Source: Hyparrhenia diplandra
Taxonomy: Eukaryota; Streptophyta; Magnoliopsida; Poales; Poaceae
Assembly (NCBI GenBank): GCA_015847255.1
Contig: JADLZK010012646.1
Span: forward strand, 958,307 to 1,022,306
Direction of reading: 5' to 3'
DNA: 64,000 nucleotides
Shown: positions 1 through 9,439 of the stretch, in pieces
How the letters are laid out: the number at the start of each line of letters is the position of its first letter
How positions within the stretch are numbered: position 1 is the first letter of the stretch
Program-made: the position numbers and the translations under genes
Notes under the pieces: generated by a model
Databases searched by the model: none
Seen by the model: only the letters and a program-made list of their open reading frames with translations
What the model was told of the DNA's origin: nothing

Positions 1-600
1 GGGCGCACGGCGTGTGCCAAGAGGGGAGGTCCTGGTTGGCGCCGACGAGGACGCCGAGTCCTTTGGGGGTGTATGTAACACCCGCCCATAAGGATGCGGC
101 CCCAAGAGGGGGCCTGAGTGTCCGCCATGTTAGTTTAGTACCACCTTGCTAGTTGAGCAAGGGTGGAGCCAACTTATAAGCCTTTGCCATCCAGCCATAT
201 CACCTTCGGGTTAACCTTTTTACACGGCGAGGACGAAAGTGTAAGCAAGGTGCTATGTGCGGCGCGCGCGCGCCCTCGGAAGGGCAGGCGTGCGGCTTTG
301 GAGGGCGGGTGTCACAGGAGGTCGAATCGACGTGCTATGGCCGGCTTGCGGTTCGGACAGCGACGCGAACGAGTGCCGCGCCGGGCGCGACCCCCACTAC
401 CCGCGGCAAGATAGCGCATACGGCCCTCGAGGCGCTTTGTCCGCCAGCCGAGGTGACAAGGATCCGCCGCCGCCGGCCGGAGCAGGGAGGGTTCTGGGCG
501 CGCATGGCTGCGCCCGTGCAGCCATGGCGAAGCGGTTGGCGAGCGGATCCACTGCCGGGTTAAGCGGTTTCTACCCAATGTAAGCCAGCCCGCACGGTTC
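1..600. other. GC-rich repeat-like block, identity unknown
   Basis: No gene is recognised here. The first 70 bases can be read as the tail of an open frame, and a TATAAG motif sits near 174 after a short element-like stretch. The block from about 250 to 560 is very GC-rich and open in several frames, which is a composition effect rather than evidence of coding. The layout (end of an open frame, then promoter-like DNA, then GC-rich leader) would suit the 3' end of a retroelement continuing from the left of the window, but no terminal repeat is visible to prove it. Confidence 0.3.
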
Positions 601-921
601 CTCTTGGTGCGGTTTACTGTGGTCTGGTTTCTGGGTCGGGCTGGGTTGGAACCGGATTATGTACAGGGCGATTCTATGGTGTCCTTGATATCAGGTGGAG
701 AGACAGAGTCACCCATGATCAGGCTGGAGGATCGGTAGTCTGATACCAAGATGATAGGACTAGGGAGCTAGCGGATATATTAATGAACTAGATATTATTA
801 TTGACAATTGCTATTCCTAAGCAATGGCAGTAGTGTAAGATCGCTCTCCCTTGGAGGTTCAGATAAAAAACTCTACTTTTGCCCCTACCAATAGGTCGGC
901 CCTTAGATATGTCCCCAAATG

Positions 922-1030
922 ATCGAACTTATTTGCTTTTCAGCCTTTAGGCTAAATCTGTGCGTGAACTGGATGTTTGTGCTTTTGGTAATACAAAAGC
1001 GGGGGGAGTCCCCTTTTCTCTAAAAAAAAT
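922..1030 (+). mobile_element. Tiny 5'-truncated LINE insertion
   Basis: A 109-bp insertion ending in an A-rich tail (1021-1029) is flanked by a perfect 15-bp direct repeat, ATATGTCCCCAAATG, at 907-921 and 1031-1045. A target-site duplication of this length plus a terminal A-run is the signature of target-primed reverse transcription, so this is a severely 5'-truncated non-LTR retrotransposon. The body (GGTAATACAAAAGCGGGG near 970) resembles 3' ends of grass LINEs. No coding sequence remains. Confidence 0.75.
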
Positions 1031-1387
1031 ATATGTCCCCAAATGGCCAGCTACAACACTAACAAACCTGCTAACTATTCTCCTATTCTTACTCTCAAAA
1101 GCTCCCCTTACAGATAACTAGGGCCCAAATTAGCCACTAGAGGTTGTTTTCGCCTTCTTCTCGTTCTTCCTAGTATACAGCTTTCCACTCAGAGTGTCCA
1201 TAGCAAGTACAAGGAGCATTAGGGCAGGTACATTGCACACGTAGTGTCACGTAGGACTTTTAATATGTGGAGGAAAGAGAGGGGTGAGAGAATTGGGTTG
1301 TTGCTTCGTGAAGCAACTGCCATCGTGAGCTAAAATTTGGGATTATTTGACAAATATAAACCATTGTATAAGTTGGTGTTGTCAAGC

Positions 1388-1602
1388 AACTTACAATTCT
1401 ATTTTTACTATATGCATAAATTAAGGAATTGTGAGTGACTATGAGACAACTTAGAATGATAACCATTGTATCTACAGTTCATTACGTCGTCGGCAACTCA
1501 CAATTCTATTTTTACTTTATGCATAAATTAAACAATTATGAGTGGGCATGCCTTATGAGTGAATATGAGACAAATTAAAATGATAACCATTATATCTATA
1601 GT
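1388..1602. repeat. Tandem duplication, about 110-bp unit
   Basis: Two adjacent diverged copies of an AT-rich unit (about 1388-1480 and 1497-1602) share blocks such as ACAATTCTATTTTTACT, ATGCATAAATTAA and ATGATAACCATT. The surrounding 1046-1967 sequence holds no recognisable gene. Short ORFs on the minus strand are low-complexity and unsupported. Confidence 0.7.
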
Positions 1603-1967
1603 TTAGTAAGTCGTCTTAAATTACGTGGCACTACATTGAACTACAACGCCAATGTTCTTGCCTAGGCTGCTCATGACATAGCATAGAACATAAAAACCAT
1701 GTATACAGAAAAGGCCCTAGGAAAGAAATGAGCACCAAACGAGAGGGAACTCCGAGGAAAACAGGTTAGCTTATTTACTGTGCAGAAGATAATCTCACAT
1801 GGTATAATGTTTGTAGAGTTAAGACGCATATCCTGGAATGCTTCCATGTGCATTGTTCCACGTGTGTTCCCCTGGAAAGTTCTTGTATTGTTGTTTAACA
1901 GCAGCCACATAGTTCTGCGTAGTTACAGAAGATAGCTAAGGAAACCAAATGGCACAAACAAGAAATA

Positions 1968-2790
1968 CATTGTAATTTTGCCGATATAAATAGAGAAGAG
2001 TTGAGGCAAAAGCATACCTTTGCTCCTGTGTCCTTGGAGTATGAATGAGTAACCAGATTATTGCTCTACTCTCGAGGGCATAAATTTCATTGACATCGTT
2101 ATTCCCCACCTCTCTGCTGTATTCAAATCTCCGAACTAACAAACAAAGATTAATTAGTACAGCCATTCGTGTAGAGCTCACTATGCTTAGCAGGGTCAAA
2201 TCATTATTGCTTGAACCAAATGAAATCCATTATTATTTTAGAAAGTAGAGAAGACATGATAGTGCAAACATTAAATAGTCTGTGGCCGCCCTTTTTTTTT
2301 TTTTTTTTTTTTGACAAGATGTGGCCGCCCTTGACGTGGAGAAGAAGCCTTGAACACTCCACAAGACCATGAGGACTGGAGGGTGGAGGCAAGGGGGCCG
2401 CCGAAGCCAGCCTCGGAGGCACAACCATAAAACACACAATCTTTTTTATAAAAAAAATGGATTAAAACACACGTCGAACATTGCACATGGAAGCATTCCG
2501 AGCATGGAGGCTAGCTGCTACTATTGTTCCACGTGTGTTCCACGAGTGTTCCCCAGGAAGCATGATAGAACACAACCATAAAACACACAATCTTTTTTTA
2601 AAAAATGGATTAAAACACAATCTTAGTGCAACATAACGGAGGCTAGCTGCTACTATTGCTACAGCCGAGCATAATAGCACGATCTTACAAAACAGCTGCC
2701 ATGAGCTACACGTTATGCTGTATAGATAGGCCATGGGAAAAGACTTCATCTATGAGAACTTTACATTAGACACATTTTTTTTGAAACAAT
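1968..2790. repeat. Segmental duplication, copy 1 (partner 4321-5083)
   Basis: This segment matches 4321-5083 in the same orientation over two blocks (about 1968-2365 with 4321-4700, and 2573-2790 with 4850-5083). The middle has diverged. Shared landmarks include GCCGATATAAATAGAGAAGAG at the start and GAGGCTAGCTGCTACTATTG in the second block. Copy 1 carries an extra poly-T insertion at 2292-2319 that copy 2 lacks. No credible coding sequence is present in either copy. Confidence 0.85.
2292..2319 (-). mobile_element. 28-bp poly-T retro-insertion with empty site
   Basis: A run of about 21 T followed by GACAAGA interrupts the duplicated segment. It is flanked by an 11-bp direct repeat, TGTGGCCGCCC, at 2281-2291 and 2320-2330. 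The paralogous copy has a single TGTGGCCGCCC at 4645-4655 with nothing inserted, so it preserves the empty site. This is an extreme 5'-truncated minus-strand retro-insertion consisting almost entirely of its poly-A tail. Confidence 0.7.
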
Positions 2791-3212
2791 AGTAACTTTG
2801 ATTGAATTATTAATTTGAATTAAACCTGAAAGACCACCTCTCCAGAAATTGTTGTTTTATCTTCCACATGACTTTCTGTCTTGGCCTCCTACACATGCAT
2901 ATATGAATTTTTGTGTTCAACTTAAAAGATGCATTGGATCTAACAGATGTGCTTTAGGATAATTGATGATTGTGACAAACTCTTACATGTACATAAGATA
3001 GAAGATCCTGCAGCGAGATGTCCATTGGCCATTCCTTTGAAGACCTAATAAGGATTTTAAAATGGCAAAGAATATTTCAATCATTGCAGAAAAATATGCA
3101 CGGTTTTAATCGAGTCAAGCATCATTAGCATTTAGGATACATATGTGTGCAACATCACACCACAAAACATAGAAACAGTAGGAGAAAACAACAAGTACGA
3201 AAGGAAGAACAG

Positions 3213-3330
3213 ACCTGGGCACCCTGTGTGCTGGGACAAGAGTCTTCCCAATGTTGCGCACACTGAACACGGACGGGGCATTGATGTTGTCATACCAATC
3301 CTTGTTAGAGAAGGGGTCGCCGCTGCATAA
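3213..3330 (-). pseudogene. Relic exon of ribosomal protein eS1 (RPS3a), copy A
   Basis: Minus-strand reading from about 3325 to 3241 gives DPFSNKDWYD, then an interrupted I-APSVFSVRNIGKTLV. This is the conserved N-terminal block of small-subunit protein eS1 (RPS3a/Cyc07), a structural 40S component. A TTATGCAG acceptor-like site precedes it at about 3325. An internal insertion breaks the usual DIKAPS spacing, and after GKTLV the family sequence is lost. Only about 30 of some 260 residues are present and no other large exon follows, so it is a pseudogene fragment. A near-identical second copy lies at about 3.7 kb. Confidence 0.75.
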
Positions 3331-3682
3331 CACAAAAAGCACCACAGCTAGGCATCAGCACAGATAGCAATCGGCCCGAGAAAGATCTGAAGAACGGCAT
3401 GAACAGGCAACAAGCAAACTCTTATGTGTGCATAGGAGCATTCCATACGTTCACATCAGAAAGAGCAGAGATGTTAGCGAGGCATAGGAGCATTCCATAC
3501 GTTCAGATCAGAAAGAGCAGAGATGCTAGCGAGGCCAAGTCGGTTCCAAACAAATGGAGTGAGCAATAAAACAATCCCTGTCCTACCGCGGCTAGACTCT
3601 ACATAGACGACAAAATATATGTGTGCAACATCACGCCACAAAACATAGAAGCAGTAGTAGAAAACAACAAGAATGAAAGGAA

Positions 3683-3942
3683 GAACAGACCCGGGCACCC
3701 TGTGTGCTGGGACAGGAGTTTTGCCGATGTTGCGCACACTGCACTCCGACGGGGCCTTGATGTCGGCATACCAATCCTTGTTAGAGAAGGGCTTGCCGCT
3801 GCATAACAGAAAAAGAACGTACCACAACTAGGTATCAGCACGCATAGTAATCGGCCCGAGCAAGATCTGAAGAACGGGAGGAACAGGCAACAAGCAAACT
3901 CACGTCTCTTTCTTCCCAATCTTGGGGTTGCCGCTGCATAAC
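3683..3942 (-). pseudogene. Relic exons of ribosomal protein eS1 (RPS3a), copy B
   Basis: This is a second antisense copy of the same eS1/RPS3a exon. Minus-strand codons from about 3800 to 3714 read KPFSNKDWYADIKAPS followed by a CSVRNIGKT block. Just upstream on the same strand (3901-3940) is a lysine-rich piece, PKIGKKET, followed by GTGAG. It could be what remains of the short basic first exon of this family, but it is too short to prove. Copies A and B are tandem duplicates about 470 bp apart that share flanking sequence (TGTGCAACATCAC, then CACAAAACATAGAA). No full reading frame exists. Confidence 0.7.
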
Positions 3943-4320
3943 AGAAAAAAAGAAACAAAACTAGGCATCAGCACGGATAGCAATTAGCCCGAGCAAGATT
4001 TGAAGAAGACAGAATAGCTATTTTGGTCCCTGAACTATTAATCGAGGTTTAGTTTCATCCTGAACTTTTAATATGACTATTGTAGTCATCAAACTCTGCT
4101 TTTAGCCTCAACTTAATCCCCACTTCTACGCAGATGATCATTGTGACCCTCAAACTTTGCATTCAAGTTTCAATTTCATTCATAAAATAATTTTAGTCTT
4201 CAAAATTATATTTCAACTCATTTTGTCTACTATCCAAAAAGAAAATTTTATATTTTAGGCACAATTTCATCCATGAATTGTCGAATTACATTTTGGCAAC
4301 ACTTCATTTTGTTCTTTTGC
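3943..4320. other. AT-rich intergenic DNA, transposon-like
   Basis: No gene is present. The phrase TTTGGTCCCTGAACTATTAA near 4022 and its repeating paraphrases (CATCAAACTCTGC, CCTCAAACTTTGC, CTTCAAAATTATA) are typical of the terminal sequence of grass Mutator- or hAT-type miniature elements, but no clean inverted repeat or target duplication could be placed. Confidence 0.35.
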
Positions 4321-5083
4321 CATTGTAATTTTGCCGATATAAATAGAGAAGAGCTGAGGCAAAAGCATACCTTAGCTCTTGTGTGCTTGGAGTATGAATG
4401 AGTGACCAGATTATTGCTCTACTCTCGAGGGCATAAATTTCATTGACACCATTATTCCCCACCACTCTGCTGTATTCATATCTCCGAACTAACAAACAAA
4501 GATTAATTAGTACAGCCATTAGTGTAGAGCTCACTATGCTTAGCAGGGTTAAATCATTATTGCTTGAGTCAAATGAAATTCAGCATCATTTATTTTTAGA
4601 AAGTAGAGAAGACATGATAGTAATAGTACACACATTAAATAGTCTGTGGCCGCCCTTGACGTGGAGAAGAAGATCACTTGAGCACTCCAGCAGACCATGA
4701 GGACTTGAGGCAAGACGATGCACATGCACATGAGCCGTTGCAGCAGGGTAGGCTAAGGGCGTCCTTCCTAAAGTTTCTGGTTTCTTCACCTGAACCTGAA
4801 GATTGATGATGGGCTGATGGCAATGTTGTGGGTCAGAGCATGAAAGACCACAACAATAAAACACACAATCTTTTTTAAACAAAAAGATTTAAACACAATC
4901 TTAGTGCAACATAACGGAGGCTAGCTGCTACTATTGCTACAGCCGAGCATAATAGCACGATCTTCCAAAACAGCTGCCATGAGCTACACGTTATGCTATT
5001 GCTGGCCATGGGAAAAGACTTTATCTATGAGAACTCATTTAGTACGAGTACATTAGAGACACTTTTTTTTAAAACAATAATAT
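4321..5083. repeat. Segmental duplication, copy 2 (partner 1968-2790)
   Basis: This is the paralogue of 1968-2790, in direct orientation about 2.35 kb downstream. It keeps the uninterrupted TGTGGCCGCCC site at 4645-4655. The following 5084-5376 contains A/T homopolymers (a 16-A run near 5126) and nothing I recognise. Confidence 0.85.
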
Positions 5084-5376
5084 CAGACACTCTTTCAGTG
5101 TTTTTGCATACTTTCCTTTCCAAAAAAAAAAAAAAAAATCTTCTTTTCAAAAATGTGTTTTTGCATACTGATTGTTAGTAACTCCTGAATATCAGCCTTC
5201 AAATACGAAACGTGTAACGTAGGTTTGAAAAGGTTGAATCTGCAGGAATGCATCCTGTCAGCTGGACAGAATCTGCCTGAATGAACACAATCACAACCAG
5301 CATATTGAAAAACTGAATATGCCGGTTCCCCCAACCACATCAAGGATCAAGCAAATTGAAAACTGAGCATGGTTCC

Positions 5377-6240
5377 CTAAATCCACCAACAATGAAGCAG
5401 CAGTTCCTCTTCTCTACGACGCAAGGCACGACGGACGACAGTGGTGCCATCATGCAGCCGGGGGCCGGCCTTTCGTGGGAGTGGAGACAGACCTGACCTG
5501 CGGCGTGCTACCCGGCGTGGACGCAAGAAGCTAGGCAGGCGACCAGACCTAACGCCGAGCAACGCCAGGATGCGCTGGTGCCTAACGTGGGCCGCGGCGC
5601 GGCGGCCTAAGACGGGCGTAGAAAGTAGAAACCGGCAGGGCAGCGGCGTAAGGATGGAAGGCCGCCACGACACCGGCGCGGGCGAAGGCGCAGACACCGC
5701 GCGCCAAATCTGGAATCGCAGACATGGCGCGTGCGCACACAGTGGATCTGCGCCCTCGTCCGCCTCCTGGCGTCGGTGGGCGTGGAGACGGCCTCAGAGG
5801 ACCCGTCGTACGTGCCGACCCGTTGTACGTGCCCTCCTAAAACTACATAAAACCCCAATATTATGGAGGGAGCTCGACCGAGAACACTTACCATGTCTTG
5901 CTCCTCGGCATCGAGATGGGGTACAGACCCCAGCGCCGTCGCACCGTGTCCGAGGGAGGTCACAGTGGCAGTGAGTTCCAGACCTTGGTCGGCGACGTCG
6001 AGATGGAGCGAGCGAACGTCAAGGCCGACAGCGACCGCAAATGCTTGTTGCGGCCGCATCACGCCTGTGATGCCCCCGGATCACTCGCCATCTTCCTCCC
6101 AAGAGCTGCGCAGCTCCTTCTTCGTTCAACACGATGGAAGGGGAAGAGGAGGAGCAAATGTGGGAGACGGGGAAGAAGGGGAAGGGCAGCACAAAAGTAG
6201 GAGGGAGGGAGGGAGACGGCGAGACGGCGAGGAGTAAATA
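5377..6240. other. GC-rich block with unrecognised reading frames
   Basis: Composition rises sharply here and overlapping frames stay open on both strands (minus 5377-5697 and 5607-6062; plus 5441-5974). None of the translations matches a family I know, and both strands are equally open, so GC bias is the likelier cause. It could be a captured host fragment inside an unrecognised element or the remains of a promoter-proximal exon. The downstream 6241-6518 is AT-rich with no recognised feature. Confidence 0.3.
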
Positions 6241-6518
6241 CAAAGGGCAGTGGGGAAGGACTGCTTCTGCTCGGTGTCTTTAATCTCTCTCTTCTCCCTC
6301 TTTTGTCGTACTGTCTCTATGAGCAACTGTTGCAAGACCTTTCAAATTAATTCATTACTAGTATTTACATTCGAATTGGATATCTACATGCTTTTGAAGG
6401 TAAGATGTACTCCTATGTATTTGTTTATCGATAGTCTTTTAATAGTATAACATCACTATGGTTGAAGAGATTAATTAATAAACATATAGCTACATAACAC
6501 CATGAACTAAAACAACTA

Positions 6519-8260
6519 TGTCATGCACCAGATTTGGGCCAGCCATAGGTGGGCTAAAGAGGCCCAGCCGGCCACACCGGCCCAAGAGGGGGGGGGGACC
6601 CGCCGCCGGCGGTTCCGTCATCGTCTTCGCCACGTCATCAAGTTGAGTTTGCTTCATAGTCAATCGAGTCAAGTTAGGAAAGAGTCTAGTCGGTTTGGGA
6701 ATAGGATTATCTTTAGGCGATTTTTTAGTGTGCAAAAGATTATCCAATCTATAAGAAAATCTCTTATTAGGAAATAAATAGATAAGGATTCCTTGTAAAA
6801 GAGTTTTCAATCTATAAGGAAACTCTTATTAGAGATTGCATAGGATTACAAGTCCCATAGGAGGGCCATATAAATAGGGAGCATGTAATCTCTTTCGTGG
6901 CACGGAAGAAAATATATCTCGGATTTTCAGCTCTCGAGCCTCCTCTATCCCCCACGCTCCCGCGCCGCCACCTCCGCTCGCCGCCGCGCCGCCAAGCATG
7001 CCGCCACCTTCCCCCCTCTCTCTCTCCCTTGCCCTCGCTGCTCCACCGCCCGCCCGCCACCACCCGCGCCCGTCGTCATCTCCATCTACTTCGCCGGCGT
7101 GTCGGGATCGCCGGAATCCGTCCCGGTTCCCGACCGCTGGTATCCGAGGCCCGCCGATCCACCAACCACTGATGGCTACGTAGACGTACAACTTCATCAA
7201 GGCGCTCAAGGACCTCGTCGACGACGGCTGCGCCAAGATGGAACGCCGCTTCGACAGGATCGAGGCTCGCCTCAGCCTCCTCGAGCACCCCTACCGTAGC
7301 CCTCAGCCTCATCTACGCCGCCTGCACTCGACGACGCTGGAGAACGGCACAGCGGCACGCGCCGCCGCTGGCTAGGAGGCCGCCCTAGGCGCTACCCCAG
7401 GCGCCGCCCGACCCCAAGGGACGCCAACGTTGACGACGAGATCTCCATCATCAACCTCGGGAGGAGAGCAGCGACAAGAACGACATGGTCGCCGACGACG
7501 ACGACGCGTCACCGGCCGCTCCTTCCTCTCCATCGCCGCCGCCGGCAATCGTGGCCGGCCCTCGTCCGCCCGACTGCGCCACCACCAGCGCCCCGTCGCC
7601 CTTCGACGCGCCACCCGCGGGCGCCCCTCCAGCCAGCGCCGATCGCGGCAATGCCCCGGCGAGCACCACCCACGGCGCCCCTCCCGACGGCGCCACCGGC
7701 GGCAGGCATCCCGCCTCCGCTCCGCACTACGCCAGACGCTGGAGATGCCGTTGTTCGACGGCGGCGGCGACCCGACGACCTCGGCTACACAAGCTCGAGC
7801 TCCTCTTCAAGCTCAAGCCGGACATTGACTCCGACCTCTACGCACGGTAAGCCGCCTTCCATCTGACAGGTCCTGCTGCAGCCTGGTTCCGATGGATCGC
7901 CTCGAAGGAGGCCGTTGGTACGATGGGGCGTGTTCTCACGCTACCTCGCGCGCGACTTCGGGCCGCCGATCGACAACAACACCACCGGTGAGTTCGCGCC
8001 ACCAGATCAGGATGGCGCATTGGACGACTACATCAACGCCTTCGAGGCCTATGCTACACGCATGGACCTTGAGACCGAGCTCCAGCAGGTCGCCCTCTTT
8101 GTCGGCGGGCTCTGCAAGCCCCTTCGCCAGTCCCTCGAGTGGTATGAGCCTCGCACAATGCGGGAGGCCATCTTTTCGCCCGCCGGCAAGACGGCGACCG
8201 CCACGGCAAGGAGCCAGTGGCGACACCGCCACTCCACGACTTCAGCTACGACCGCAACGG
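6519..8260 (+). mobile_element. Gag-only LTR retrotransposon, 5' portion
   Basis: An LTR starts at TGTCATGCACC (6519), carries a TATA box in CATATAAATAG (6867) and ends just before a primer-binding site at 7138, TGGTATCCGAGGCC, which resembles the initiator-Met tRNA PBS (TGGTATCAGAGC). The internal region encodes broken pieces of a gag protein: FDGGGDP near 7757, AAFHLTGPAAAWF near 7856, then an intact stretch at 8019-8180 with YINAFEAYATRMD, ALFVGGL and LEWYEPRTMREAI. Frames shift between pieces. No reverse transcriptase, protease or integrase belongs to this part, and no 3' LTR is found. The element at 31329-34617 is a relative with matching LTR and gag motifs. Confidence 0.75.
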
Positions 8261-9439
8261 TGTTGACACCTGTTAAGTCATAAATTTACTAGCTAACTAG
8301 ACATGAAATAAGGGCTTAAAATGAATACCAACATAAGTCTAGGGGCTTAACTAACATAATTCCACGAGCTTTGGTGATTTATATCTTTACAGGGACTTAA
8401 CAGATAAAAGCAATTAAGAACGGTGAAAAGCCGAAGAGTTTGCATCCCATACGATGACACGACGTGACCATGAGGCAACTCAATCCGAAAAGTGGACTAA
8501 AACATTCTAGAAGACACCAGGAAGAACCAGAGGCCGAGAGGACACGGAGTCCTGCCGATCGCCAAAGCCCATTCCCTCGGGCGTCGCCCGAGTCCGTGAG
8601 CCCAATCCAGGCCTACTTCGGAGGTCGGTTCCTAACCGACATTGAGGTTGTATCTACGCCGTTGTTCAAGGTCGGTTTGATCCAAGGGCTGTCGTGCATC
8701 CTCCAGGGCTATATAAGGAGACCCCCTGCCCCTAGGGTGAAACCCTAAATCATTATCTTTCATATCAATAGGCTGAGGCCCTGAGTCTCCCTCTAGGTCT
8801 AGACACAAATAGATCTAGATGAGTTAGCATTAGAACAAGAGATAGATAGAGAGAGGGAAAGGACTGGAGGAGGTGCCGGCCTGTCGGCGCCACCCCACAA
8901 CTTGTACCTCAGTGGAAGTTAACCTACACTTGGAGTTACTCTGGTAATCTACTTCTTTTTCTAGTAAGTACTAGTTCTTATTGTTCTTATTGGTCTTCGA
9001 GTCTCTTTTGAGTGCTTTAATCTATTGCAATAGGTTAGAGTAATATTCGTAGTGCAAACGTGGTGTTTGGGCTCGGGTATCTCGTTATATACACCCTATC
9101 TTCAGAATCGGTGGTAGATCGCGGGGGTGACAGTCCCGTTGAGTCCTCTGTAGTCCACCTCCCGTTGGTAGGACTAGTAGGGCGTGTGAGTGCCGAGGGA
9201 GCGTATGTTTCGCCCTTACTTCCCTTGAAGTGGAGTGTACATGATTATCGTATGGGATGTAAACTCTGGAACTTTCTCCATTCTTCTCTACATTTATCTG
9301 TTAAGTCCCTGAAAATATATAAATCACCAAAACTTGTGGAACTTATCAGTATAAACCTCTAAACTAAGTGTTTGTTCATTTTATGTCCTTATTTCATATC
9401 TTGTTGACACATAAAAGTATATGATAACAGGTGTCAACA
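8261..9439 (+). mobile_element. Solo LTR, about 1.18 kb
   Basis: The segment starts TGTTGACACCTGTTA and ends with its inverse, TAACAGGTGTCAACA. It has the TG...CA termini of an LTR, a TATA box in GCTATATAAGGAG (8708) and a following leader rich in CTGAGTCTC. No PBS, internal region or second LTR flanks it, so it is best read as a solo LTR left by recombination. It separates the gag-only element on its left from an unrelated gypsy fragment on its right. Flanking 5-mers (AACGG left, ACCGT right) are not a clean duplication, so boundaries may be off by a base or the site may have decayed. Confidence 0.7.

Noticed and set aside
163..600. Small nuclear RNA or other ncRNA gene suggested by a TATAAG box and abrupt GC-rich transcript-like region
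   Set aside because: No plant snRNA upstream element (RTCCCACATCG) or recognisable RNA core was found. A retroelement edge is likelier.
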